From assembly GCF_024643285.1 (NCBI RefSeq), contig NZ_JAMSLW010000001.1, forward strand, positions 491,238-555,237: a DNA stretch of 64,000 nt. The letters run 5' to 3'. Below are positions 10,026 through 19,209 of this stretch, in pieces (the first letter of the stretch is position 1; each line of letters starts with the position of its first letter). The position numbers and the translations under genes were made by a program. The DNA comes from Parapedobacter lycopersici (GTDB taxonomy: Bacteria; Bacteroidota; Bacteroidia; Sphingobacteriales; Sphingobacteriaceae). Below the pieces are notes generated by a model. It saw nothing but the letters and a program-made list of their open reading frames with translations. It was not told the DNA's origin and made no database searches.

Positions 10026-10159
10026 TGGTTTTGACGTAATATTTCCATCCGATTATAGCATAACAAAATGATCAATTGCTTTCGCAAAACCCACGGAACC
10101 GCGGATTGTCTTTCGTGCACCCCCGCACCTCTGCTGAAACACCGTTTAGCCGGCGGCGC

Positions 10160-10975
10160 TTACCGGATTGCTTCCCTTATACGCAGCAATTTCTCCAGCA
10201 GGCCCTCCAGCAGATCCAGGTGCAGCATGTTGGCCCCGTCGGATTTGGCGTTTGCCGGGTCCGGATGGGTTTCAATAAAAAGTCCGTCGGCACCAACGGC
10301 AATGGCGGCCTTGGAAATGGTCTCGATCAGGGCAGGTTTACCGCCGGTAACGCCCGAAGATTGGTTGGGCTGCTGCAGGGAATGCGTACAGTCCATCACA
10401 ACCGGCACACCGAAACCCCGCATCTCCGGGATACCCCGGAAATCCACCACCAGATCCTGGTAACCGAACGTATTTCCCCGATCGGTCAGCAGTACCTTGC
10501 TGTTGCCGGAATCGATTACCTTGTCGACCGCGAACCGCATGGCATCCGCGGAAAGGAATTGCCCTTTTTTTATGTTGACGGTCTTCCCTGTTTTTGCCGC
10601 CGCACTGAGCAATTCGGTTTGCCGGCAGAGGAATGCCGGAATCTGAAGCACATCCACATACTCGGCAGCCATGGCCGCCTCGTGGCTTTCATGGATATCC
10701 GTTACCGTGGGCACCCCGAATTCCCGGCCCACACGGGCCAGTATACGAAGCGCTTTTTCATCCCCGATGCCGGTAAACGAATCCACACGGGAGCGATTGG
10801 CCTTTCGATAGGACCCCTTGAAAATGTAGGGAATGGCGAACCGGTCCGTAATGGCTACAATGCGTTCCGCAATGCGCAGTGCAATTTCTTCGCCTTCAAT
10901 TGCGCATGGACCGGCCATAAGGAAAAAATTCGGGGAATCGGCATGGTTGATGCCGGGAATATGCTGCTGAATCAT
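10160..10975 (-). CDS. kdsA: KDO-8-phosphate synthase
   Basis: Condenses phosphoenolpyruvate with arabinose-5-phosphate to form 3-deoxy-D-manno-octulosonate 8-phosphate, the precursor of lipopolysaccharide KDO. At 271 residues it is typical of the family. Diagnostic motifs are the AGPCAIEGEE phosphate-binding start, FKGSYRKANRS, TDIHES, LTDRGNTFGYQDLVVDFR and MDCTHSLQQPN. The second substrate, arabinose-5-phosphate, is made by the kdsD product encoded at 13.3 kb on the other strand, beyond recQ. Read in the same direction as recQ, whose stop lies 82 bp upstream. Confidence 0.97.
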   Translation of the reverse strand: MIQQHIPGINHADSPNFFLMAGPCAIEGEEIALRIAERIVAITDRFAIPYIFKGSYRKANRSRVDSFTGIGDEKALRILARVGREFGVPTVTDIHESHEAAMAAEYVDVLQIPAFLCRQTELLSAAAKTGKTVNIKKGQFLSADAMRFAVDKVIDSGNSKVLLTDRGNTFGYQDLVVDFRGIPEMRGFGVPVVMDCTHSLQQPNQSSGVTGGKPALIETISKAAIAVGADGLFIETHPDPANAKSDGANMLHLDLLEGLLEKLLRIREAIR

Positions 10976-11057
10976 CTTTTATTCGCTTAGTATTAACCAT
11001 ATAATCAGCCGGTCGGGGTTAATTGACCCGGACAGCTAAAAGCCTGCGGCTAATGGT

Positions 11058-13250
11058 TTAATTACCCAATTCTGACATAAACTTAATCCGCATGAGCTGG
11101 ATTTCCTCATACGTATAATCATCGGTGCCCAACTCGCGCAGGGCCTCTTCAACGGAGTCCACTTCGGCACTTCGGAAATAGTCAAATACTTCGTCCTGCC
11201 GGTCCTCGTCGATAAGCTCGTCGACAAAATAAGCCAGGTTAAGTTTTGTGCCGGAGTTGACAATCGACTCCACCTCGCGGAGCAGGTCTTCATAGCTGAT
11301 GCCTTTTGCCGAAGCGATGTCCTCCAAACCGATTTTACGGTCAATATTCTGGATAATGGAAACTTTTAACGCCGATTTATTGGCCGTTCCCTTAATCACC
11401 AGATCCTGGGGCCGGTCAATTTCATTTTCCGTCACATACGTCTTGATCAGCTCAACAAACTGCCCGCCGAATTTCATTGCTTTACCTGCACCCACGCCGT
11501 GGATCTGCTTCAGCTCGTCCAGCGTAACGGGGTAGTGTGTACACATCTCGTCCAGCGACGGGTCCTGGAAAATGACAAATGGCGGCAGCCCTTTTTGCTT
11601 GGCTATTTTCTTTCTGAGGTCCCTTAACAACTGCAACAGCTGGGTATCCACGGCACTGCTTCCCTGTTGCAGCACTTCCTCTGCCCCATCCTCTGATGCG
11701 GTCTCCATTGGCTTGTTCAGGATGAATTTGATGTGATACGGATTTTCGATGAACCGCTTACCTGTTTCGGTCAGTACAAGCAGTCCGTAGTTATCGATAT
11801 CTTTCGCCAGAAAATTATTCAGCACGGCCTGCCTCACCAATGACTTCCAGTAAAAAGAACCATGCTCCTTTCCGCTCCCGAATGAGGGGTGCACATCGTG
11901 CTTATACGAGGATATGGGTTGGTTATTCTGTCCCATAAACACGTTGATAATGTGATGATCATCAAATTTATCACCCTGCTGCTGTATAAACTTCAGCATA
12001 TCCAGCAGTGATTCATCCGCATCAAAATATACCCGTTCCGAACTGCAGTTATCACACATGCTGTTGCAGCCGGTTTCATCAAAGTTCTCTCCGAAGTAAT
12101 GCAGGATCTGCTTGCGGCGGCACACGGAGGACTCGGAATAGTCAATCACCTCCTTCAGGATCTGCGTACCGATTTCGCGCTCCGATACCGGCTTATCTTT
12201 CATGAATTTGGTCAGTTTCTCAATATCCTTCTCCGAATAAAAAGCCAGGCAGTGACCCTCGCCCCCATCGCGTCCCGCACGACCGGTTTCCTGATAATAA
12301 CCCTCCATGCTTTTCGGAATATCATGGTGGATCACATAACGCACATCGGGTTTATCGATGCCCATTCCAAAGGCAATGGTGGCTACGATAACATCTACGT
12401 CTTCCATCAGGAATTTATCCTGTGTATCGGCCCGGGTTTTTGCATCCAGGCCCGCATGGTACGGCAACGCGCGGATGCCGTTGATGTTTAGGACCTCTGC
12501 AATCTCCTCTACCTTTTTCCGGCTCAGGCAATAAATGATGCCCGATTTGCCGGTATTATTCTTGATGAACCGGACGATCTCCTTGACCACATTCCGCTTC
12601 GGGCGGACTTCATAATAGAGGTTCGGCCGGTTAAAGGACGATTTAAATAAAGTGGCGTCGTTCATCTGCAGGTTCTTGCGGATGTCCGATTGCACCTTGG
12701 GTGTCGCTGTGGCGGTAAGGGCAATAACCGGAATGTTTTCGTCAATGGAGTTGATCACCTGCCTGATCTTACGGTATTCCGGCCGGAAATCATGCCCCCA
12801 TTCCGAAATACAATGGGCTTCATCCACCGCAACAAACGAAACGGTAATCAGCTTCAGGAATCCGATGTTTTCAGCTTTTGCCAACGATTCCGGGGCCACA
12901 TAAAGCAATTTGGTTTTGCCCGATACCACATCCTGCCGTACACGGGTTACTTCACTCTTGTTCAGCGACGAGTTGAGGAAATGCGCAATGCTATCATCCC
13001 CGCCAAACGACCGCAGCTGGTCAACCTGGTTTTTCATTAATGCGATAAGCGGCGAAATCACAATGGCAGTGCCCTCACTCATCAATGCCGGTAATTGGTA
13101 GCAAATGGATTTCCCCCCGCCGGTAGGCATGATCACAAAGGTGTCCTTCTTCTGTAAAATGTTGGTGATTATGGCCTCTTGGTCGCCCTTGAATGTGTCA
13201 AAACCAAAAAATTCCTGTAAATTATCAAAAAGTATTTTCTCGATTTCCAT
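11058..13250 (-). CDS. recQ: ATP-dependent DNA helicase RecQ
   Basis: 3'-to-5' DNA helicase of recombination and repair. The protein has 730 residues, longer than E. coli RecQ (about 610). Order: Walker A PTGGGKS (Lys47), DEAH box (143-146, DEAHCISEWGHDFRPEY), motif VI region QETGRAGRDG, then a zinc-binding segment (CRRKQILHYF, later GCNSMCDNC), a winged-helix (RQC) domain and an HRDC domain (LRDLRKKIAKQKGLPPFVIF). The last 110 or so residues form an acidic extension common in Bacteroidota RecQ. The gene is divergent from kdsD, with 96 bp between the starts. Confidence 0.97.
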   Translation of the reverse strand: MEIEKILFDNLQEFFGFDTFKGDQEAIITNILQKKDTFVIMPTGGGKSICYQLPALMSEGTAIVISPLIALMKNQVDQLRSFGGDDSIAHFLNSSLNKSEVTRVRQDVVSGKTKLLYVAPESLAKAENIGFLKLITVSFVAVDEAHCISEWGHDFRPEYRKIRQVINSIDENIPVIALTATATPKVQSDIRKNLQMNDATLFKSSFNRPNLYYEVRPKRNVVKEIVRFIKNNTGKSGIIYCLSRKKVEEIAEVLNINGIRALPYHAGLDAKTRADTQDKFLMEDVDVIVATIAFGMGIDKPDVRYVIHHDIPKSMEGYYQETGRAGRDGGEGHCLAFYSEKDIEKLTKFMKDKPVSEREIGTQILKEVIDYSESSVCRRKQILHYFGENFDETGCNSMCDNCSSERVYFDADESLLDMLKFIQQQGDKFDDHHIINVFMGQNNQPISSYKHDVHPSFGSGKEHGSFYWKSLVRQAVLNNFLAKDIDNYGLLVLTETGKRFIENPYHIKFILNKPMETASEDGAEEVLQQGSSAVDTQLLQLLRDLRKKIAKQKGLPPFVIFQDPSLDEMCTHYPVTLDELKQIHGVGAGKAMKFGGQFVELIKTYVTENEIDRPQDLVIKGTANKSALKVSIIQNIDRKIGLEDIASAKGISYEDLLREVESIVNSGTKLNLAYFVDELIDEDRQDEVFDYFRSAEVDSVEEALRELGTDDYTYEEIQLMRIKFMSELGN

Positions 13251-13304
13251 TTCGCCCTTCGCAAAATAAGCCAGACTGATAACTAAATAATGCCCAAAAT
13301 AACA

Positions 13305-13312
13305 TATTTTTG
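13305..13312 (+). promoter_or_regulatory. Candidate -7 element for kdsD
   Basis: TATTTTTG lies 34 nt upstream of the kdsD GTG and would give a leader of about 30 nt. No TTG is visible at -33. A second match, TATATTTG at 13340-13347, overlaps the start codon and is therefore a less likely promoter for this gene. Confidence 0.3.
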
Positions 13313-13346
13313 CGCATATCAGTATCTAAAATTATAAAATATATTT

Positions 13347-14315
13347 GTGAAAAGCAATTCCGAAATCAAAAATATTGCAACCGCTGTGCTGACCGAAGAA
13401 GCCGCCGCATTGAGCCAATTGACGGCCCGGATTGACGACGGTTTCGCAGCCGTGGTTCAGGCTATAATCGGCCTTAAAGGCCGGGTAGTGCTCACGGGGA
13501 TCGGGAAAAGCGCCATTATCGCCCAGAAAATCGTGGCCACATTGAATTCTACCGGTACGCCGGCTATTTTTATGCATGCGGCCGACGCCATACACGGTGA
13601 CCTCGGCATGATCCAGGCGGATGACCTCGTGATGGCCATCTCGAAAAGCGGCAATACCCCCGAAATCAAGGTATTGGTTCCCCTGTTGAAACAGACTGGC
13701 AATCAGTTGGTGGCCATGGTAGGCAACACCGACTCTTACCTGGCGCAACAGGCAGCATTCATATTGGATACGACCGTAGAGAAAGAAGCCTGCCCGCATA
13801 ACCTTGCCCCCACCACCAGCACCACGGCCCAGCTGGCCATGGGTGATGCGCTGGCCATTGCATTGCTGGAATGCCGGTCGTTCAGCGACCGCGATTTTGC
13901 CCGTTTCCATCCGGGCGGCGTACTGGGCAAACGGTTATACCTTAAGGTGGCCGATCTGGCGGAACAGAACAGCAAGCCCAGTGTAGGACCGGATACACCC
14001 GTGAAGGAAGTGATCGTTGCAATTACCCAGCATCGGCTGGGCGCGGTTGCCGTTGTGGCAGACAACCGCTTGGCCGGCATCGTTACGGATGGGGACATCC
14101 GCCGCATGCTCGAAAAGCACAGTCATATTGATCAGCTGACAGCCGGACAGATCATGAGCCAGTCGCCCAAAACCGTCCGCCGCGACGAACTGGCGGTCAA
14201 CGCGTTTGAGTTGATGCGCCGGCACAACATCACGCAACTGCTGGTGGTAAATGACGATCAGGTTTACGACGGGATCGTACACCTGCACGACCTGCTGCGG
14301 GAAGGGATCATTTAA
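13347..14315 (+). CDS. kdsD: Arabinose-5-phosphate isomerase (KpsF/GutQ family)
   Basis: Interconverts ribulose-5-phosphate and arabinose-5-phosphate, the first step of KDO synthesis. 322 residues from a GTG start. The N-terminal SIS domain (about 35-175) has TGIGKSAIIAQK and the HAADAIHGDLGM motif with His83. Two C-terminal CBS domains (about 205-322) complete the usual architecture. kdsA lies 2.4 kb away on the other strand, so two of the early KDO genes are neighbours here. The next gene, manC, begins 72 bp downstream and also feeds surface-polysaccharide synthesis. Confidence 0.95.
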   Translation: MKSNSEIKNIATAVLTEEAAALSQLTARIDDGFAAVVQAIIGLKGRVVLTGIGKSAIIAQKIVATLNSTGTPAIFMHAADAIHGDLGMIQADDLVMAISKSGNTPEIKVLVPLLKQTGNQLVAMVGNTDSYLAQQAAFILDTTVEKEACPHNLAPTTSTTAQLAMGDALAIALLECRSFSDRDFARFHPGGVLGKRLYLKVADLAEQNSKPSVGPDTPVKEVIVAITQHRLGAVAVVADNRLAGIVTDGDIRRMLEKHSHIDQLTAGQIMSQSPKTVRRDELAVNAFELMRRHNITQLLVVNDDQVYDGIVHLHDLLREGII

Positions 14316-14387
14316 ACGATAATAGGTAGCAACCGGCCAACACCGATTGCTGAAAACAGAGCGTATATCAATAACTAATTTATTCCC

Positions 14388-15470
14388 ATGAAAAACCACT
14401 ATGCTGTGATCATGGCGGGAGGGGTCGGAAGCCGGTTCTGGCCGATAAGCCGTACCAACCTGCCAAAGCAGTTTATCGATATGATGGGCACCGGGAAAAC
14501 GCTGGTGCAGGCCACTTACGACCGTTTCCGCAAGATTGTTCCCGAACGCAACATCTTCATCGCCACGAATGAGTCATATGCCGACCTGGTGCTTCAGCAA
14601 CTTCCGAAACTGACACCCAACCAGCTGATATTGGAGCCCATTATGCGCAATACCGCGCCTTCCATTGCCTATGCCAGCCACAAGATCCAGCAGCTGAACC
14701 CCGACGCCACCATCGTGGTGGCTCCCGCCGACCACCTGATTCTGGAAACCGACGAATTTGTGCGCAACATCGTGAAGGGATTGAATTGCGCGGCCAGCAA
14801 CGACTGGCTGATCACCCTGGGTATCAAGCCTTCCAGGCCCGACACCGGATATGGTTATATCCAGTATGGCAAAAGCGCATCCGTGCCGGGTTTCAAAAAA
14901 GTAAAAACCTTTACCGAAAAGCCCAACCTGGAACTGGCTAAAACATTTCTCCAAAGCGGTGATTTCCTCTGGAATGCCGGTATTTTTATCTGGTCGGCTA
15001 AATCCATCATCGCCGCCTTTGACAAATACCAGACGGAAATGAATGACGTATTTAAGGAGGGTGATGACGTATATAACACGGATCGGGAAGCCAAGTTCAT
15101 ATCGGGTGCTTTTGTACGCTGTGTCAATATTTCCATTGATTTTGCCGTAATGGAAAAAGCCGACAACGTTTATGTGCTCCCGGCGGACTTCGGCTGGTCG
15201 GACCTGGGTACCTGGACTTCGGTATATGAGCTGGCGGAAAAGGACTACCTCGGTAATGTTGCGTCCTCGTCCGAAAATGTCATCGTATACGATACCTCCA
15301 ATTGCATGATTCACACCCCAAAAGACAAACTGGTTATTATCAAGGGGCTGCATAATTTCATTGTCGTTCAGTCGGACGACACATTAATGATCTGCCCGCA
15401 GGACCAGGAACAGGGGGTCAAACAGGTTGTCGCGGATGTAAAAGATAAATTCGGGAATAAATACATTTAA
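14388..15470 (+). CDS. manC: Mannose-1-phosphate guanylyltransferase
   Basis: Makes GDP-mannose from mannose-1-phosphate and GTP for envelope polysaccharides. The 360-residue protein is the short, single-function form: the nucleotidyltransferase domain is complete, but the cupin phosphomannose-isomerase domain of longer ManC/AlgA proteins is missing. Motifs are AGGVGSRFWPISR...PKQF (about 10-30), the EPIMRNTAPSIAYAS segment, the VAPADHLI metal-binding motif, FTEKP, WNAGIFIW and the DFGWSDLGTW motif. It sits between kdsD and an enoyl-CoA hydratase gene; the latter begins 29 bp downstream. Confidence 0.95.
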   Translation: MKNHYAVIMAGGVGSRFWPISRTNLPKQFIDMMGTGKTLVQATYDRFRKIVPERNIFIATNESYADLVLQQLPKLTPNQLILEPIMRNTAPSIAYASHKIQQLNPDATIVVAPADHLILETDEFVRNIVKGLNCAASNDWLITLGIKPSRPDTGYGYIQYGKSASVPGFKKVKTFTEKPNLELAKTFLQSGDFLWNAGIFIWSAKSIIAAFDKYQTEMNDVFKEGDDVYNTDREAKFISGAFVRCVNISIDFAVMEKADNVYVLPADFGWSDLGTWTSVYELAEKDYLGNVASSSENVIVYDTSNCMIHTPKDKLVIIKGLHNFIVVQSDDTLMICPQDQEQGVKQVVADVKDKFGNKYI

Positions 15471-15499
15471 TCATACTGCATCCAAAAACACAGTCCTTT

Positions 15500-16252
15500 A
15501 TGGAACCGGGGTTTGTCAAAACGGAAATTAATGCAAGCGGCCTGGCGGTGATCACCTTCAGCCACCCCGCACACAATGCATTGCCCTCCGCCCTGCTCAG
15601 CGGCCTGGCTGACCAGATCAATGACGCCGGCACCCGGAAACAGACCCGGCTTATCCTATTGCAGAGCGCCGGTGAAAAGACGTTCTGTGCCGGGGCGAGT
15701 TTTGACGAATTACAGGCCATCCCTGATGAGACGGCGGGGAAGGTTTTTTTTTCCGGGTTCGGCCGGGTCATCAATGCCATACGCAGCTCGCCAAAGCTCG
15801 TTATTGGCCGGGTGCAGGGCAAGGCTGTCGGCGGCGGCGTGGGACTTATCGCGGCGTGTGATTACTGCCTCGCAACGGAAAATGCCGCCATCAGACTCAG
15901 CGAGATTGATCTCGGCATTGGCCCGTTTGTCATCGCCCCCGCCATTGAACGGAAAGCCGGCATTTCAGCGCTGACCGTGCTATCGCTTAATCCCACCCGG
16001 TTCTTCGACGCCCACTGGGCAGCACAACATGGACTGCTGCATGGCATACAGCCTGATATTACGGCACTGGATGCTGCCATAGGGGAATTAGCTACTCAGC
16101 TGATGGACAAAAGCCAGTCGGCACTTACCGCGCTTAAACGGACCCTGTGGCGCGGTACCGACGACTGGGACGAGCTGCTTGACAGACAGGCGGCCATCAG
16201 CGGACGTTTAATCGTTGGCCCGGAGGCCCGGAGCCGGTTGACTAATACCTGA
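15500..16252 (+). CDS. Enoyl-CoA hydratase/isomerase (crotonase) family protein
   Basis: 250-residue crotonase-fold enzyme acting on acyl-CoA. The oxyanion-hole segments are present: FCAGASFDEL (about 65-75) and KAVGGGVGLIAACD (about 113-126). The GGGVGL version lacks the first catalytic Glu of classical enoyl-CoA hydratase, whereas the second acidic position (RLSEIDLGIGPF) is kept. This pattern also occurs in methylglutaconyl-CoA hydratase-like proteins of leucine breakdown, but the substrate cannot be fixed from sequence alone. The stop codon is 1 bp before the start of the following OmpA-family gene, so translation of the two is probably coupled although no functional link is obvious. Confidence 0.85.
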   Translation: MEPGFVKTEINASGLAVITFSHPAHNALPSALLSGLADQINDAGTRKQTRLILLQSAGEKTFCAGASFDELQAIPDETAGKVFFSGFGRVINAIRSSPKLVIGRVQGKAVGGGVGLIAACDYCLATENAAIRLSEIDLGIGPFVIAPAIERKAGISALTVLSLNPTRFFDAHWAAQHGLLHGIQPDITALDAAIGELATQLMDKSQSALTALKRTLWRGTDDWDELLDRQAAISGRLIVGPEARSRLTNT

Positions 16253-16253
16253 T

Positions 16254-18179
16254 ATGATGTTTCCGCTAAGATCCAGCTGCTTACTGATCATGTTCCTGTG
16301 GTTATGCGGAATGCTGGCATCCATGCCGGGATATGCACAGCTGCATTCGGATAACAGGCAGGCACAGCGGGCATTTGAAAAAGCGGCTGCCCAGCTCCGG
16401 AACGGCCAGTATGATGAGGCGGCCGCCTCGCTCCGGTCGGCGGTGGACGCTGACACTGGTTTTGCCGCAGCACACCAGCAGCTTGGCGATCTCTACAGGC
16501 GGCAAAAGGCCTACGAACAGGCGATACCGCATTACGAAAAAGTGACGCAACTGGCACCTGAGTTAACTCCGTTAACCTGGTTCGGCCTTGGCGAAAGCCT
16601 CCTGCTCACCGGCCAGTATGCCGAAGCGCGCACGGCACTGCAACGGTATGCTGCAACACCGGGCGCAGCGACTGAAACGGTGCAGGCTGCCCGGAAATAT
16701 ATCGCCGACTGCACGTTCAGCCTGCAGGCCCTCGGACAACCGCTGCCGGTCCGGCTACAAAACCCTGGAGCGGCCATCAACAGTGAATATGATGAGTATT
16801 TTCCGAGGCTTACGGCCGACCTGCAAACGATCATTTTTACCCGAAAGACAGCAAACAGGGAGAATTTCTACGAAAGCATACGCGACAGCAGCGGCAACTG
16901 GCAGCCGGCGGCCCTGCTGACGGGCGCGATCAATTCGACTTCCTACAATGAGGGTGCACACTGCATCTCGCCGGACGGCAAGTACTTGTTTTTTACGGGA
17001 TGTAACCGTCCCGGAGGACTGGGCAGCTGTGACATCTACGTATCCCGGCGTGAGGGCAGTGGGTGGGGCACTCCGCATAACCTCGGAGCGCCGGTCAACA
17101 CACGGGGGTGGGAAGCGCAGCCGACACTCAGTGCCGATGGCCGTACGCTGTATTTCGTCAGCAACCGCGCCGGCGGGCAGGGTGGCTACGACATCTGGCG
17201 GACTTCCCTTCAGGAAAACGGGCAATGGGGCGCGCCCCTGAACCTGGGACCGGAGGTAAACACGCCCGGTAACGAGAGCTCGCCTTATATCCATGCCGAC
17301 AACCGGACGCTTTATTTCGCGTCGGACGGCTGGCCGGGGTTCGGTGAAAAGGACATCTTTAAAACCGTACTGGACACTTTCGGAAACTGGGGACCTCCCG
17401 TCAATCTTGGCTCCCCAATCAATGACCATCGGGAGCAAAGCGCATTTTCCGTCAGCATGAATGGCAGGCAGGCCGCTTTTGCCTCCCGCAGACCGGATGC
17501 CCTCGGCGGACTGGACATCTATTTTGTTTCGCTTCCGGAAATCCTGCGACCACACCCGGTAGCCTATCTGAAGGGAACGGTAGTGGATACGGAGACGGAT
17601 ACCCCCTTGCAGGCATTGGTAACGATAACCGATATCCAGACAAACCAGGTGCTGTATCGGGAGCAGGCGGATTACGAAGACGGCACTTTCCTGGCGCCCC
17701 TCCCCTTCGGAGAAACATACGCACTTCATGTCAGGCAGCCGGGATACCTCTTTTTTTCCGAACATTACCCACTCAACGACACGGCGAAACTGAACGATGC
17801 GTATGAAGTCCACATCGCGCTGTCGCGGATCAAAACGGGTAAAACGGAAACATTGAATAACATCTTTTTCGATTACGACGACTATCGCCTGCTGCCCCAA
17901 TCGGAAAGTGACCTCAAAAACCTGGTCGACTTCCTGGTACTGAACCCGTCCGTCCGGATCGAGATCGGCGGGCATACAGACAATACGGGTGACGCAGCTT
18001 ACAACCAGCGGCTGTCTGAAAACCGGGCTAAAGCGGTACATCATTACCTGATTAATGCGGGTATTGCACCGGCAAGGTTAAGTTACAGGGGTTACGGTCT
18101 CTCACAGCCCGTGGCCACCAATGAAACGGCCGAGGGCCGGCAGCTCAACCGGAGGACCGCGTTCAAGATCGTCGAATAG
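16254..18179 (+). CDS. PorE-like TPR/PD40 beta-propeller/OmpA-domain protein
   Basis: 641-residue exported protein expected to bridge the outer membrane region and peptidoglycan. Order of parts: signal peptide (about 1-28, ending GYAQ; a Cys at 18 is not in a convincing lipobox); TPR-like helices (about 35-150, with A-rich YDEAAASLRSAV and EQAIPHYEKV); PD40/WD40-like repeats (about 190-430, e.g. ISPDGKYLFFTG, LSADGRTLYFVSN, DNRTLYFASD); a carboxypeptidase-regulatory-like domain (about 433-515, LKGTVVDTETDTPL); and a C-terminal OmpA domain (about 525-641) with FFDYDDYRLLP and the peptidoglycan-binding GHTDNTG...LSENRAKAV motif. This is the domain order described for PorE of the type IX secretion system, but no other such genes are nearby, so that role is inference. 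Confidence 0.88.
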   Translation: MMFPLRSSCLLIMFLWLCGMLASMPGYAQLHSDNRQAQRAFEKAAAQLRNGQYDEAAASLRSAVDADTGFAAAHQQLGDLYRRQKAYEQAIPHYEKVTQLAPELTPLTWFGLGESLLLTGQYAEARTALQRYAATPGAATETVQAARKYIADCTFSLQALGQPLPVRLQNPGAAINSEYDEYFPRLTADLQTIIFTRKTANRENFYESIRDSSGNWQPAALLTGAINSTSYNEGAHCISPDGKYLFFTGCNRPGGLGSCDIYVSRREGSGWGTPHNLGAPVNTRGWEAQPTLSADGRTLYFVSNRAGGQGGYDIWRTSLQENGQWGAPLNLGPEVNTPGNESSPYIHADNRTLYFASDGWPGFGEKDIFKTVLDTFGNWGPPVNLGSPINDHREQSAFSVSMNGRQAAFASRRPDALGGLDIYFVSLPEILRPHPVAYLKGTVVDTETDTPLQALVTITDIQTNQVLYREQADYEDGTFLAPLPFGETYALHVRQPGYLFFSEHYPLNDTAKLNDAYEVHIALSRIKTGKTETLNNIFFDYDDYRLLPQSESDLKNLVDFLVLNPSVRIEIGGHTDNTGDAAYNQRLSENRAKAVHHYLINAGIAPARLSYRGYGLSQPVATNETAEGRQLNRRTAFKIVE

Positions 18180-18183
18180 GTAT

Positions 18184-18214
18184 TTGGCAGGAGCCGGATA
18201 ATTTTTTAGCTTTG
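18184..18214 (+). promoter_or_regulatory. Bacteroidota-type promoter for the SMP-30-like gene
   Basis: TTG (18184-18186; TTTG from 18183), 20 nt, then TAGCTTTG (18207-18214): a full match to the Bacteroidota consensus. The predicted transcription start is near 18218-18220, downstream of the ATG at 18216, so translation must begin at the ATG at 18237. Confidence 0.6.
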
Positions 18215-18236
18215 GATGAATAGACAAACCGGAATT

Positions 18237-19109
18237 ATGGCACTACGACATTACTTTTTGCTGCTTGCGGCACTGGCCGTTACCCAATCGGGCCTAGCCC
18301 AGGTTACCTCCGATACACTTCGGCTGGTTGGCGACCAGTTCAGCTTTACTGAAGGCCCGGCAGCAGACAGGGCCGGCAACGTGTTTTTTACCGACCAGCC
18401 GAATAACCGTATCTGGAAATACGGGATTGATGGCAGCCTTTCGGTATTTATGGAAAACGCAGGGCGTTCCAATGGGTTGTATGTCGACCGGGAAGGTTTT
18501 CTGATTGCCTGTGCCGATGAGCACAACGAGCTGTGGCGCATCGGTATGGACGGGAGCCTGGAGAAATTGGTTACGGGGTACCGTGATTCGGTATTCAACG
18601 GTCCCAACGATGTATGGGTCTCCCCTGCCGGACTGATTTATTTCACCGACCCTTATTATCAGCGCGACTACTGGGAACGCACCGCGCCCGATATGCAGGC
18701 GCAGGCATTGTATGTTTACCACGAAGGACAGGTGAAACGTCTCGACGACGCATTTAAGCAGCCGAATGGCATAATCGGGACACCCGATGGCAAATTCCTG
18801 TATGTCGCCGATATCGGTGACAGTAAAATTTACCGCTACCGCATCCGCCGCGACGGCTCCCTTTCCGACAAACGGCTTTTTGCACCCCAGGGCTCCGACG
18901 GAATGACCATTGATGAACAGGGAAACATCTACCTGACCGGAAAAGGCGTAACCGTGTACGACTCCGATGGCAACCAAATTGACCACATCCCGGTACCGTC
19001 GGGCTGGACCGCCAACGTGTGTTTCGGCGGCCCGGAACGTGATTTTCTCTTTATTACGGCACGCGACAAAGTATTTACACTCAAAATGAACGTAAAGGGG
19101 GTTAAATAG
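18237..19109 (+). CDS. SMP-30/gluconolactonase/LRE-family secreted protein
   Basis: 290-residue exported six-bladed beta-propeller enzyme, probably a lactonase or related esterase of sugar metabolism. The start at 18237 gives a compact signal peptide (MALRHYFLLLAALA...GLAQ). The in-frame ATG at 18216 would lie upstream of the predicted transcription start. Motifs are EGPAADRAGNVFFTDQPNNRIW, RSNGLYVDREG, FNGPNDVWVSPAGLIYFTDP (metal-binding Asn/Asp), FKQPNGIIGTPDGKFLYVADIGDSKI and GSDGMTIDEQGNIYLTGKG. The metal-site residues of the family appear intact. It stands alone between two consensus promoters, so it is probably monocistronic. The exact substrate is unknown. Confidence 0.88.
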   Translation: MALRHYFLLLAALAVTQSGLAQVTSDTLRLVGDQFSFTEGPAADRAGNVFFTDQPNNRIWKYGIDGSLSVFMENAGRSNGLYVDREGFLIACADEHNELWRIGMDGSLEKLVTGYRDSVFNGPNDVWVSPAGLIYFTDPYYQRDYWERTAPDMQAQALYVYHEGQVKRLDDAFKQPNGIIGTPDGKFLYVADIGDSKIYRYRIRRDGSLSDKRLFAPQGSDGMTIDEQGNIYLTGKGVTVYDSDGNQIDHIPVPSGWTANVCFGGPERDFLFITARDKVFTLKMNVKGVK

Positions 19110-19175
19110 CCGGCGCGCATGATACGCTCCCGCGAACGCTTGCTCTTTACGATTGTATTAGCTCCCGTCGGTCAC

Positions 19176-19205
19176 TTGCGGTATCCGGTTTTCTTCTTAA
19201 GTTTG
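19176..19205 (+). promoter_or_regulatory. Bacteroidota-type promoter placed against the thioesterase start
   Basis: TTG (19176-19178), 19 nt, then TAAGTTTG (19198-19205). Only 4 nt separate the element from the ATG at 19210, so the predicted transcription start coincides with the start codon and the mRNA may be leaderless. Confidence 0.55.
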
Positions 19206-19209
19206 GGTT

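Noticed and set aside
10076..10990. 304-codon open frame on the plus strand
   Set aside because: Entirely antisense to kdsA, which has complete family motifs; no independent support.
13340..13347. TATATTTG at the kdsD start codon as its promoter
   Set aside because: The element overlaps the GTG start, so transcription from it would begin inside the gene; TATTTTTG at 13305 is preferred.
14574..15353. 259-codon open frame on the minus strand
   Set aside because: Antisense to manC; composition typical of a shadow frame.
16755..18044. 429-codon open frame on the minus strand
   Set aside because: Lies fully opposite the OmpA-family gene, whose motifs are clear. It has no recognisable domain and is explained by the GC-rich codon pattern of the real gene.
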